Below are positions 29,459-37,812 of a DNA stretch of 64,000 bases, in pieces. This DNA comes from Oxalobacteraceae bacterium (GTDB taxonomy: Bacteria > Pseudomonadota > Gammaproteobacteria > Burkholderiales > Burkholderiaceae_D). The DNA is taken from the NCBI GenBank assembly GCA_030698225.1, contig JAUYNR010000104.1, forward strand, positions 27,132-91,131. Reading direction: 5' to 3'. How positions within the stretch are numbered: position 1 is the stretch's first letter; each line of letters opens with the position of its first letter. The notes under the pieces were generated by a model, which was not told the origin of the DNA, did not search any database, and saw only the letters and a list, made by a program, of their open reading frames with translations. A program made the translations under genes and the position numbers.

Positions 29459-31888
29459 TCAGGCCGGCAGCGGCACGAACTGGCGCATGTCGACTAGTGC
29501 CTTCTCCGGCTCGTGCCATGGGTCCGGCTCGCCGTCGAGCGAGAACAGCATGCGTTCATACAGCGCCTTGCGGTTGGCCTCGTCCTCCAGCACCATCTTC
29601 TTCGCATGATCGAGGCCGACCCGCTCCAGGTAATGGACGGTGCGTTCCAGATACCAGCCTTCTTCGCGGTACAGCTGCAGGAAGGCGCCCGCATATTCCA
29701 TCACTTCCTGATGGGTCTTGACCTTGACGAAGAACTGCGCGACTTCGGTCTTGATGCCGCCGTTGCCGCCGACGTAAATTTCCCAGCCGGAATCGACGCC
29801 GATCACGCCGACGTCCTTGATGCCGGATTCGGCGCAGTTGCGCGGGCAACCGGAGACCGCGATCTTGACCTTGTGCGGCGCGTACATGCGGCACAGCTCG
29901 CGTTCCAGCTGCTGCCCCATCAGCGTCGAGTCCTGAGTGCCGAAGCGGCACCATTCGCTGCCGACGCAGGTCTTCACGGTGCGCAGCGCCTTCGCATAGG
30001 CGGCGCCGCACGGCATGCCGAGGTCTTTCCAGACCCCCGGCAAGTCGGATTTTTTGACGCCGAGCAAGTCGATGCGCTGGCCGCCGGTTACCTTGACGGT
30101 CGGGATCGCATATTTGTCGACCACATCGGCGATGCGGCGTAATTCGGACGCATTGGTCACGCCGCCCCACATGCGCGGGATCACCGAATAGGTGCCGTCC
30201 TTCTGGATGTTCGCATGCGCGCGCTCATTGATGTAGCGCGATTGCGGATCATCCTTGGCTTCGTGCGGCCAGGTTGACAGCAGGTAATAGTTGATTGCAG
30301 GGCGGCATTTTGCACAGCCGTCGGGGGTGCGCCAGGCCAACAATTCCATGGTACTGGCGATGGTCAGGAGTTTTTCGACCTTGATCGCATCGCGCACTTC
30401 GTGATGGGTGTGATCGGTGCACTCGCATATCGGCTTGGCCTGGCTGGAGACCGAGTAATCGGCACCGACGGTGGACATGATGATTTGTTCGACCAGGCCG
30501 GTGCAGGAACCGCACGAGGCCGAGGCCTTGGTGTGCTTGCGCACGTCTTCCAGCGTAAACAGCCCTTGTTCCTTGATCGCCTTGACGATGGTGCCCTTGC
30601 ATACGCCGTTGCAGCCGCACACTTCGGCACTGTCCGGCATCGCTGCCGCCTGGCTGTAACCCTCATGCCCGGCGTCGCCGGTGTGCGATTCGCCGAACAT
30701 CAGGCTGTCGCGGATTTCGGCAATCGCCCGGCCTTCGCGCAGCAAGTTGAAATACCAGCTGCCGTCGACGGTATCGCCGTACAGGCAGGCACCGATCAGC
30801 TTGTCGTCCTTCAATACCAGCTTCTTGTAGACGCCACCGATCGGGTCCGACAAGACGATTTCTTCGGTGCCTTCGCCGCCGGTGAAGTCGCCGGCCGAAA
30901 ACAGGTCGATCCCGGTGACTTTCAGCTTGGTCGAAGTGACCGAACCCTTGTAGAGGCCGATGCCGAAATTGGCCAGATGATTGGCGCACACCTTGGCCAT
31001 GTCGAACAGCGGCGCGACCAGCCCGTACACATTGCCGCGGTGGTTCACGCACTCGCCGACCGAATAGACGCGCGGGTCGTAGGTCTGCATCGTGTCGTTG
31101 ACGACGATGCCGCGGTTGCAATAGATGCCGGCCGATTCCGCCAGCGCGGTGTTGGGGCGGATGCCGACGGCCATCACGATCAGTTGCGCGGGGATTTCCA
31201 GCCCGTCGGTGAAACGGATCGCCTTCACATGGCCGTTTTCGTCGCCGATGATCGCTTCGGTGTTTTTTCCCAGCAGGAAATTCAGGCCGCGATCTTCCAG
31301 CGACTTCTGCAACATCTTGCCGGCGACCTCATCGAGCTGGCGCTCCATCAGCCATAGCGGCAAATGGACCACGGTGACATCCATGCCGCGCAGTTTCAGG
31401 CCGTTCGCCGCTTCCAGCCCGAGCAAGCCGCCGCCGATCACGATCGCATGCTTGTGCTTGGTCGCCGCGTCTATCATCGCATTGGTGTCGGCGATGTCGC
31501 GATAGGCGATCACGCCTTGCAGGTCCTTGCCCGGCACCGGCAGCATGAACGGGGTGGAGCCGGTCGCCAGCAACAGGCGGTCATACTCGGCGCTGGTGCC
31601 GTCTTCCGCGATCACCTGACGCTTGACGCGGTCGATCTTGACAATCTTCTTGCCCAGATGCAGCGTGATGTCGTTTTCCTTATACCAGTCGACATCGTTG
31701 AGCATGATGTCCTGCACCGTTTGCTCGCCGGCCAGCACCGGCGACAGCAGGATGCGGTTGTAATTCGCATAGGGTTCCGCACCGAATACCGTGATGTCAT
31801 AGATGTCGGGAGCGATCTTGCGCAGCTCTTCCAGTGCACGTACGCCAGCCATGCCGTTACCGACCATTACCAGTTTCAACTTCTTCAT
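29459..31888 (-). CDS. nirB: Nitrite reductase (NADH) large subunit
   Basis: The 809-residue sirohaem enzyme reduces nitrite to ammonium with NADH. Domains in order: FAD/NAD oxidoreductase (VMVGNGMAGVRALEEL; VIGGGLLGLEAANGLKLRG), BFD-type [2Fe-2S] (CGCNGVCKGTIVKAIKEQG, SCGSCTGLVEQI), nitrite/sulfite reductase ferredoxin-like half, and the sirohaem/[4Fe-4S] site (CVGSEWCRFGTQDS; SGCPRNCAESG). The start is ATG 31888 (MKKLKLVM) after TTTGGGGATC; an in-frame GTG lies one codon upstream. Upstream are a sigma-54 promoter and two NtrC-like boxes. It is the first gene of nirB-nirD-nasA-ybiB. Confidence 0.95.
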   Translation of the reverse strand: MKKLKLVMVGNGMAGVRALEELRKIAPDIYDITVFGAEPYANYNRILLSPVLAGEQTVQDIMLNDVDWYKENDITLHLGKKIVKIDRVKRQVIAEDGTSAEYDRLLLATGSTPFMLPVPGKDLQGVIAYRDIADTNAMIDAATKHKHAIVIGGGLLGLEAANGLKLRGMDVTVVHLPLWLMERQLDEVAGKMLQKSLEDRGLNFLLGKNTEAIIGDENGHVKAIRFTDGLEIPAQLIVMAVGIRPNTALAESAGIYCNRGIVVNDTMQTYDPRVYSVGECVNHRGNVYGLVAPLFDMAKVCANHLANFGIGLYKGSVTSTKLKVTGIDLFSAGDFTGGEGTEEIVLSDPIGGVYKKLVLKDDKLIGACLYGDTVDGSWYFNLLREGRAIAEIRDSLMFGESHTGDAGHEGYSQAAAMPDSAEVCGCNGVCKGTIVKAIKEQGLFTLEDVRKHTKASASCGSCTGLVEQIIMSTVGADYSVSSQAKPICECTDHTHHEVRDAIKVEKLLTIASTMELLAWRTPDGCAKCRPAINYYLLSTWPHEAKDDPQSRYINERAHANIQKDGTYSVIPRMWGGVTNASELRRIADVVDKYAIPTVKVTGGQRIDLLGVKKSDLPGVWKDLGMPCGAAYAKALRTVKTCVGSEWCRFGTQDSTLMGQQLERELCRMYAPHKVKIAVSGCPRNCAESGIKDVGVIGVDSGWEIYVGGNGGIKTEVAQFFVKVKTHQEVMEYAGAFLQLYREEGWYLERTVHYLERVGLDHAKKMVLEDEANRKALYERMLFSLDGEPDPWHEPEKALVDMRQFVPLPA

Positions 31889-31925
31889 CACGATCCCCAA
31901 ATAAATGTCTCTTGGCTTCACTTGA

Positions 31926-31940
31926 GCAAAATTGATGCCA
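31926..31940 (-). promoter_or_regulatory. Sigma-54 promoter of nirB
   Basis: On the minus strand TGGCAT-CAATT-TTGC fits the sigma-54 consensus TGGCAC-N5-TTGC, with GG and GC separated by exactly 10 bases. Transcription should start near 31914, giving a leader of about 26 bases. Confidence 0.7.
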
Positions 31941-31979
31941 GTGCGTTTCATGGTGCATGGCCGCTGCGAAATCGGGATT

Positions 31980-31996
31980 TGCACTGTTAAAGTGCG
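31980..31996. promoter_or_regulatory. NtrC-like box 1 upstream of nirB
   Basis: TGCAC-N7-GTGCG is a 17-bp dyad of the NtrC type (consensus TGCAC-N7-GTGCA). Its centre is about 74 bp upstream of the predicted nirB start of transcription. Confidence 0.6.
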
Positions 31997-32011
31997 TTTA
32001 TCATATGCAGT

Positions 32012-32028
32012 CACACTGAAATAGTGCG
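32012..32028. promoter_or_regulatory. NtrC-like box 2 upstream of nirB
   Basis: CACAC-N7-GTGCG has the same 5-7-5 layout. Its centre is 32 bp (three helical turns) from box 1, the spacing expected for cooperative NtrC dimers. Confidence 0.55.
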
Positions 32029-32218
32029 ACGCACAAAAATAAACCTTATTCAAATCGGTCCTGTTGAAAAAAACGGTGCAAACCAGCAACAGGCAAGCAA
32101 ACCTCCACTACCGGAAGAACCAGGATCACCTCTCTATGTATATAGGACAGGCTGTCCGGATGCTCCGGCAGCGGCGAGATCGGATACGGCCCGGATGATT
32201 CAGGCCTCTGCTGGCCGA

Positions 32219-32233
32219 TGGCATGGCACTTGC
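32219..32233 (+). promoter_or_regulatory. Sigma-54 promoter of the nitrate transporter gene
   Basis: TGGCAT-GGCAC-TTGC (followed by A) fits the -24/-12 consensus with correct spacing, 33 bp before the ATG of the divergent transporter. The NtrC-like boxes at 31980-32028 lie about 200 bp upstream and could serve both promoters. Confidence 0.65.
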
Positions 32234-32265
32234 ATTAATGACGCTCATTCACATCAGGAGTCATC

Positions 32266-33480
32266 ATGCAAAAATCATCCTTCTGGAAGGCCGGGCACAC
32301 GCCGACGCTGCTTTCCGCATTCTTTTATTTCGACCTCAGCTTCATGGTCTGGGTCCTGCTCGGCCCGCTCGCGATCCTGATCGCCAAGGACCTGGGCTTG
32401 TCGGATGCGCAAAAAGGCATGATGGTCGCCACGCCTTTGCTGGCAGGCGCGCTGCTGCGGATCGTGATGGGGGTGCTGGTGGACCATCTGAAACCCAAAA
32501 AAGCCGGACTGATCGGCCAGTTGATCGTGATCGGCGGGCTGACCTGGGCCTGGCTGGGCAACCTGGGCAATTACCAGAACCTGCTGATATTGGGCGTCAT
32601 CCTGGGCGTGGCGGGTGCGGCCTTCGCGGTGGCGCTGCCGCTGGCATCGCGCTGGTATCCGCCCGAACATCAGGGCACCGCACTCGGCATCGCCGGCGCC
32701 GGCAACTCCGGCACCGCATTCGCCGCGCTGTTCGCACCGTCGCTGGCGATCGCCTTCGGCTGGCAAAACGTGTTCGGCCTGGCGCTGATTCCATTGAGCG
32801 TGGCATTGGCGGTGTATATGATCTACGCCAAGGATGCGCCATCGGCGCCAGCGGCGAAGTCGATGGTCGAGTATTTGCATATCCTGAAAGACAAGGATGC
32901 CTGGTGGTTCATGTTCTTTTACAGCGTCACCTTCGGCGGCTTCTCCGGCCTCGCATCTTCGCTGGCGATTTATTTCAACAGCCAGTACGGCCTGTCGCCG
33001 GTAGCCGCCGGCTATTTCACCGCCGCCTGCGTGTTCGCCGGCTCGCTGGTGCGTCCGCTGGGCGGCCGCCTGGCCGACCGCATGGGCGGCATCAAGGCCT
33101 TGTCGATCATGTATGTGTTGGCTGCGGTCTTCCTGCTGATCGCCAGCTTCGGCCTGCCGTCTGCGGTCTCGGCGGTCATCGTGTTCACGCTGGCGATGCT
33201 GGCGCTGGGCACAGGCAACGGCGCGGTGTTCCAGCTGGTGCCGCAACGTTTCCGCAAGGAAATCGGCGTAATGACCGGCTTAGTCGGCATGGCAGGCGGC
33301 ATCGGCGGCTTCTATCTGGCCTCCAGCCTCGGTTATTCGAAGCAACTGACCGGCAGCTATCAGCTGGGCCTGTCGATCTTCGCAGGGCTGGCGATCATCG
33401 CGCTGCTCGGCTTGTCGATGGTCAAGTCCCGCTGGCGCACCACCTGGGGCAGCGCGGCGATGACATCCGCCAAGATCTGA
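32266..33480 (+). CDS. MFS nitrate/nitrite transporter (NarK/NasA type)
   Basis: The 404-residue, 12-helix major facilitator protein shows nitrate-transporter features: FDLSFMVWVLLGPL in helix 1, the two nitrate signature regions GIAGAGNSGTAFAALFAP and GTGNGAVFQLVPQRF, and GMAGGIGGFYLASSLG. It begins after a CAGGAG ribosome-binding site. Divergent from nirB and preceded by its own sigma-54 promoter, it would bring in nitrate (or export nitrite). The kinase gene starts 89 bp downstream. Confidence 0.92.
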   Translation: MQKSSFWKAGHTPTLLSAFFYFDLSFMVWVLLGPLAILIAKDLGLSDAQKGMMVATPLLAGALLRIVMGVLVDHLKPKKAGLIGQLIVIGGLTWAWLGNLGNYQNLLILGVILGVAGAAFAVALPLASRWYPPEHQGTALGIAGAGNSGTAFAALFAPSLAIAFGWQNVFGLALIPLSVALAVYMIYAKDAPSAPAAKSMVEYLHILKDKDAWWFMFFYSVTFGGFSGLASSLAIYFNSQYGLSPVAAGYFTAACVFAGSLVRPLGGRLADRMGGIKALSIMYVLAAVFLLIASFGLPSAVSAVIVFTLAMLALGTGNGAVFQLVPQRFRKEIGVMTGLVGMAGGIGGFYLASSLGYSKQLTGSYQLGLSIFAGLAIIALLGLSMVKSRWRTTWGSAAMTSAKI

Positions 33481-33569
33481 TCGATGATCCGAACTATGTG
33501 CATCGACCATTGTTGGTGCGCATAGCATGCCCTACTATGCTGAGGTTCACATACCTGCCGAGGTAGCAC

Positions 33570-35273
33570 ATGCCACTGATCATCGCCGCCAGCCATGCGA
33601 CATCCGCCGGGAAACGCGCGCGCAATGAGGATTTCCTCGGCATGGTCACGCCCAACGAGCCGGAACTGTCGACCAAAGGCATGCTGGCCGCGATCGCCGA
33701 CGGCGTGTCCGGCAATGAGGGCGGGCGCGAAGCGTCGGAATACGCGGTGCGCGGTTTGCTGGCCGACTACTACGCGACGCCCGATACCTGGCCGGTGACG
33801 CAGGCGCTGGAGCGCGTGATCAAGGCCACCAACGGCTGGGTCCAGCAACAGGGTTCGATCCGCAAGGAACTGGCCGGCATGGCAACCACGCTGACGGCCA
33901 TCGTGCTGCGCGGCCGCTTCTACTATTTCGCGCATGTCGGCGACACCCGCCTGTACCTGCTGCGCGGCGGCATGCTGACCCGCCTGACCACCGACCATGT
34001 CTGGGACCGGCCCGAAATGCAGCATGTGCTGACGCGCGCGATCGGCCTCGATTCCCGGCTCGCGATCGACCACGGCATGGGCGAACTGCAGCAGCGCGAT
34101 GTGTTCCTGTTGGCGACCGACGGCGTCTGGGCCTCGATCACCGAATACGACCTGACCGCGCTGCTGTCGGAGGCGGCGCACGGCAACGGCAGCATCGAAC
34201 GCGCCAGCCAGGCCTTGCTGGAGGCGGCGCTGGCGGCCGGCTCGCAGGACAACGTGAGCGCGCTGCTGCTGCGGGTCGATGCGCTGCCGCAAGAAAACCT
34301 GCGCGATGCGGTCTCGCTGTCGCGCGACTTGCCGCTGCCGCCCAGGCTGAAGGTCGGCCAGAGCATCGACGGCTATCTGGTCGAAGAACTGATCCATGCG
34401 TCGCGGGCGACGCTGCTGTACCGGGTGCGCGATCCGGCCACCCAGCGTCAAATGGTGCTCAAGACGCTGCACCCGGACCATGCGAACGACGAACAGGAGC
34501 GCTCGGCGTTCGCGCATGAGGAATGGCTGGCAAAACGGGTGGTCGCACGCTTTTTCCCGCAGGTCATCACGCCGCAGCGCAAGAGCGCGCTGTATTACCT
34601 GTGCACCTGGCATGCCGGCAGCAACCTGCAGCAACAGCTGGACGCCGGCGTCCACTTCACGGTGCCGGAAGCGGTCCACCACGGCGAGCAGCTGGTGCGC
34701 GCAATCGGCGCGCTGCACCGGCGCAGCATCATCCATCGCGACATCAAGCCGGCCAACGTGCATCTGGGCGACGATGGCCAATTGCGCGTGCTGGACCTGG
34801 GCGTCGCGCAATCCGGACTGGAGGCAGAACAGGACAATCCGGCGCCGCAAGCCGGCACCCCGTCGTTCCTGGCGCCGGAGCAATTCGACAATGCGCCGCC
34901 ATCGCGCCAGACCGATGTCTATGCGGTCGGCGTGACGCTGTATTACCTGCTGACCCGGCATTACCCGTACGGCGAGATCGAACCGTTCCAGCATCCGCGC
35001 TTTAGCGAACCGGTGCCGCCAAGCCGCTATCGGCCCGACATCCCGTTGTGGCTGGAGAACGTGTTGCTGAAGGCTGTCGCCAAGGATGTAAGCAGCCGTT
35101 TCGAGACCGCGGAAGAATTCCTGCTGGCGCTGGAACGCGGCGCGGCGCGCCCGCTGGCCACCGCCGGCACCCCGCCGCTGGCGACCCGCGATCCGGTTTC
35201 GGTCTGGCGCACCCTCGCGATTAGCGCGATTATCTTGAATATATTGATGCTGTATCTGCTGGTGATCCGCTAG
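33570..35273 (+). CDS. PP2C phosphatase / Ser-Thr protein kinase fusion with C-terminal membrane anchor
   Basis: The 567-residue protein joins two opposing enzymes. Residues 1 to about 255 are a PP2C-type phosphatase with an intact metal site (RARNEDFLG, IADGVSGNEGG, HVGDTRLYLLRGG, LATDGVW, SQDNVSALLL). About 270-535 is a eukaryote-like kinase with Lys in MVLKTLHPDH, the catalytic loop IHRDIKPANVHL, metal-binding DLG in place of DFG, and APEQF. A single hydrophobic segment (LAISAIILNILMLYLLVI) ends the chain. The same gene type lies beside nirB and nitrate transporter genes in Pseudomonas (from memory, PA1782). It probably modulates a nitrate assimilation component; the target is unknown. Confidence 0.88.
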   Translation: MPLIIAASHATSAGKRARNEDFLGMVTPNEPELSTKGMLAAIADGVSGNEGGREASEYAVRGLLADYYATPDTWPVTQALERVIKATNGWVQQQGSIRKELAGMATTLTAIVLRGRFYYFAHVGDTRLYLLRGGMLTRLTTDHVWDRPEMQHVLTRAIGLDSRLAIDHGMGELQQRDVFLLATDGVWASITEYDLTALLSEAAHGNGSIERASQALLEAALAAGSQDNVSALLLRVDALPQENLRDAVSLSRDLPLPPRLKVGQSIDGYLVEELIHASRATLLYRVRDPATQRQMVLKTLHPDHANDEQERSAFAHEEWLAKRVVARFFPQVITPQRKSALYYLCTWHAGSNLQQQLDAGVHFTVPEAVHHGEQLVRAIGALHRRSIIHRDIKPANVHLGDDGQLRVLDLGVAQSGLEAEQDNPAPQAGTPSFLAPEQFDNAPPSRQTDVYAVGVTLYYLLTRHYPYGEIEPFQHPRFSEPVPPSRYRPDIPLWLENVLLKAVAKDVSSRFETAEEFLLALERGAARPLATAGTPPLATRDPVSVWRTLAISAIILNILMLYLLVIR

Positions 35274-35345
35274 CAATCTGCTGGAGAACAAGCGGCAGAT
35301 CCCGCTTCAGGGAAACCCAAACTTATATGAAAATATACTGAATTC

Positions 35346-35418
35346 TGTATTTTTTAATGATCAATTAAAACATGCGTAAATGGCATGGTTTTTTACCATA
35401 CTCCACAATTATTAAATC
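35346..35418 (-). repeat. Dispersed ~70-bp intergenic repeat, copy 5
   Basis: This copy reads GTATTTTTTAATGATC, then ACATGCGTAAATGGCATGG, then ACCATACTCCACAATTATT. The ATGG/CCAT stem is intact; the inner CGCAT stem is weakened. It lies 72 bp after the kinase gene. Confidence 0.75.
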
Positions 35419-35455
35419 ATCGGCTTTGCAAGCGCCCTCACTTGCAGTGCGCACA

Positions 35456-35548
35456 CAGGCTTGCAAGCCTGTGCCGCTACGCTGGCGAATGGCATGCCAT
35501 TCGAATTCCCAGTTCCGCCCCCAACCCTCTACCGCAAGCGGGAGAGGG
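35456..35548. repeat. Cluster of three palindromes after the kinase gene
   Basis: Three inverted repeats follow each other: the perfect 16-bp CAGGCTTGCAAGCCTG (35456-35471), the perfect 18-bp CGAATGGCATGCCATTCG (35486-35503), and CCCTCT-A-CCGC-AA-GCGG-G-AGAGGG (35525-35548) followed by GGCTTTTA, which could terminate plus-strand transcription. The 18-bp palindrome differs by one symmetric base pair from that at 29398-29415. Confidence 0.7.
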
Positions 35549-35848
35549 GGCTTTTATAGCTGGCTGAAATTGCGCTTCCGTAAGAATCAACCACACAGAA
35601 GAAGCTCCCTCTCTGTCGCCTAGTGTCCCTGTGGCTGATTTAACTCACAACGCAAGTGTAACGACCTGTATTTAAAACTGCGCCGACCAGCATTCCATCG
35701 CGGCAAACCAAGATTAACTGCAAGATTGATAGTTGCAAAAAAGATAATTTGTGCAATTATCTAACGGTGACGTTAGCGTCGGGTCGATACTAACAATTGC
35801 AACCGACAAAACACATTAAGCGCATTCATCTACGGAAGGATAAATACT
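35549..35848. other. Gap upstream of the zinc-ribbon gene
   Basis: No gene is seen. The last 150 bp are AT-rich and should contain the promoter of the two-gene insert; an AAGGA ribosome-binding site lies at 35836-35840. Confidence 0.4.
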
Positions 35849-36037
35849 ATGAATCAACCGGCGAAGAACTGTCCTGATTGCGGCCAGCCAATGATATACG
35901 ATGGCGAGGAACCATGCCTGTCGTTTACGGAGGATCAGGGAAAACCAACTCCCTGCGACGTGTTCACATGCCAGTCATGCTCTAAAAGACATGAATATAT
36001 CGCGGAGAGGCTGCTCCCCAAGGAGCCAGGTTCTTAG
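35849..36037 (+). CDS. Small zinc-ribbon-like protein, unknown
   Basis: The 62-residue protein has two CxxC knuckles (CPDCGQPM at 8-11 and CQSC at 41-44) with two further Cys at 23 and 36, so a zinc ribbon is likely. An AAGGA ribosome-binding site precedes the ATG by 8 bases. It is not recognised as a named family. It is followed 26 bp later by a membrane protein gene, and both are more AT-rich than the flanking nitrate genes, which suggests a later insertion. Confidence 0.6.
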   Translation: MNQPAKNCPDCGQPMIYDGEEPCLSFTEDQGKPTPCDVFTCQSCSKRHEYIAERLLPKEPGS

Positions 36038-36063
36038 TCGCTCACACAGTCTCGGAGACCGAG

Positions 36064-36939
36064 ATGACCATTTTTCGATGGACTGGATTCTTACCCTTAG
36101 CCGTCCTTGCCTCAATTCTGGCTGGCGCTCCCGGTTACTACTTGGCTGAGTTTTTTGGCATGTTTGAATGGCAACGATGGAGCATTAGTGGTGCTTCCTC
36201 TGCCTTTGTGCTGATATGGGTCGGTCTGAAAATAGCCCCAAAAACGACTAAGTTTGTGAAATGGTCGCTTATTCTTATAGTTGTGATACTCGGCTCCCTA
36301 TCTGCTGTTGGTGCCTTGCTACGGCCGGACGAATTATCAACAGCATTTGCGGGGATCGCCATGGTCGTCGTTGCCCTCTCTTTCATCCGCACCCCCATTG
36401 ACGAGCTAAGGGACATTATCCAACCACCACAGCCACCAGAAGATCCAAATAAAAAAGAGGATGCCGCCGTCCAAACGTCCCTCATATCTTACGCAAGCTC
36501 TTTAAGTCGGGCTGTGGATGTGGTCACTGACTATTCAGTCATCTTGGAGCGCGTAACATCATTTCCGTCTTGGAGCTGCAAGTACTCTACTGATGAGCTT
36601 TTCCCTCACGACAAACAAGAGATAGATAAATCGATTCACCTACTCCTCGGCGCGTTAGCGGATCCTCATCTCCGGGCCATTCTTGAGAGCGCCTTACCTG
36701 CGGAGATGGCTGAGACGGTACTGTCGCAGCAATATCACGAGTCGCTCAAGGTAGGCCTCATATGCCTCGACAACTTCTCTCTTAGCAAGGAGGAAGCCGA
36801 TGAGGATAGACAGCTCGGTCAAGCGATGAGACGGGAGCTTCCAAAAGACCCCAAGGAGTTGAAAGCGCTCCTTGAGAGGACCATTTCAGCAAGCAAGAAG
36901 TTTGGGGGGCGTGGTAGCGACACCAGCCAAGGTAACTAA
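36064..36939 (+). CDS. Membrane protein of unknown function
   Basis: The 291-residue protein has four hydrophobic segments in its first ~115 residues (PLAVLASILAGAPGYYLAEF; WSISGASSAFVLIWVGLKI; WSLILIVVILGSLSAVGALL; TAFAGIAMVVVALSFI). A proline-rich linker (QPPQPPEDP) then leads to a hydrophilic, helical C-terminal domain of about 150 residues. A GGAGACCGAG stretch precedes the ATG. No family is recognised. With the zinc-ribbon gene it forms a two-gene unit lying between the kinase and the nrt genes, with base composition unlike its neighbours. Confidence 0.6.
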   Translation: MTIFRWTGFLPLAVLASILAGAPGYYLAEFFGMFEWQRWSISGASSAFVLIWVGLKIAPKTTKFVKWSLILIVVILGSLSAVGALLRPDELSTAFAGIAMVVVALSFIRTPIDELRDIIQPPQPPEDPNKKEDAAVQTSLISYASSLSRAVDVVTDYSVILERVTSFPSWSCKYSTDELFPHDKQEIDKSIHLLLGALADPHLRAILESALPAEMAETVLSQQYHESLKVGLICLDNFSLSKEEADEDRQLGQAMRRELPKDPKELKALLERTISASKKFGGRGSDTSQGN

Positions 36940-36982
36940 CCGCAAAAAATGACGGTCGATTTCCCCCAAGTCCGCCAAACTC

Positions 36983-37795
36983 CTAAGCCGCCTCTTTCGC
37001 CGCCGGGTGGGCCTGACGGTGATGCAGGAACTCCAGCACCGAGATCCGGTATTGGCTGTACAACGCATCCTGCGCCAGTGCGACCCGCTCGCGCGGGCGC
37101 GCCAGCCGCACGTTCAGGATTTCGCCGATGGTCGCTGCCGGGCCGTTGGTCATCATCACGATGCGGTCCGACAACAACACCGCCTCGTCGACGTCGTGGG
37201 TGACCATCACCACCGTCGATTGGGTTTTTGCGACGATCTTCAGCAACTCATCCTGCAGATGGGCGCGGGTCAGCGCATCGAGCGCGCCGAACGGTTCATC
37301 CATCAGCAACACTTTCGGTTCCATCGACAGCGCGCGGGCGATGCCGACGCGCTGCTTCATGCCGCCGGAGATCTCGTTCGGGCGCTTGTTTTCGGCATGG
37401 ATCAGGCCGACCATTTCCAGTGCCGCCTTGGTGCGCTGCTTGAGTTTGGCTTTCGGTTCGGTGGCGCCGAACACCCGCTCCACCGCCAGATGGACGTTCT
37501 CGAAGCAGGTCAGCCACGGCAGCAGCGAATGGTTCTGGAACACCACGCCGCGCTCCGGAGACGGGCCGGCGATTTCGCGGTTGGCGCAAATCAGCACGCC
37601 GTCGGTGGCCGTCGTCAAGCCCGCGAGCAGGTTCAGCAGCGTCGATTTGCCGCAACCGGAATGGCCGATCAGCGTGACGAATTCGCCTTTTCGGATGCTC
37701 AGGTTGATGTCGCGCAACGCGTGGAAACTGCCCTTCTTGGTGTGGAATACCATTTCCGCCTGTTGCACATCGATGAACTTGTGTTCGTTTTCCAT
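36983..37795 (-). CDS. nrtD: Nitrate ABC transporter ATP-binding protein
   Basis: The 270-residue ATPase has Walker A GHSGCGKST, signature ISGGMKQRVGIARA, Walker [13 protein letters not shown] and H-loop VTHDVDEAV. It resembles NrtD/NasD (single ATPase domain) and not cyanobacterial NrtC, which carries an extra solute-binding domain. It lies 17 bp after nrtB and is the last gene of nrtA-nrtB-nrtD. Confidence 0.9.
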   Translation of the reverse strand: MENEHKFIDVQQAEMVFHTKKGSFHALRDINLSIRKGEFVTLIGHSGCGKSTLLNLLAGLTTATDGVLICANREIAGPSPERGVVFQNHSLLPWLTCFENVHLAVERVFGATEPKAKLKQRTKAALEMVGLIHAENKRPNEISGGMKQRVGIARALSMEPKVLLMDEPFGALDALTRAHLQDELLKIVAKTQSTVVMVTHDVDEAVLLSDRIVMMTNGPAATIGEILNVRLARPRERVALAQDALYSQYRISVLEFLHHRQAHPAAKEAA

Positions 37796-37812
37796 GATTT
37801 TTCCTTGGGCGA

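Noticed and set aside
31888..31914. An ANTAR leader in front of nirB
   Set aside because: With the predicted sigma-54 start the leader is only about 26 bases, and no hexaloop hairpin pair or terminator is seen there.
33360..35291. A 643-codon frame antisense to the PP2C/kinase gene
   Set aside because: Composition (Arg, Gln, Ala) is that of a complementary-strand shadow; the plus strand carries all catalytic motifs.
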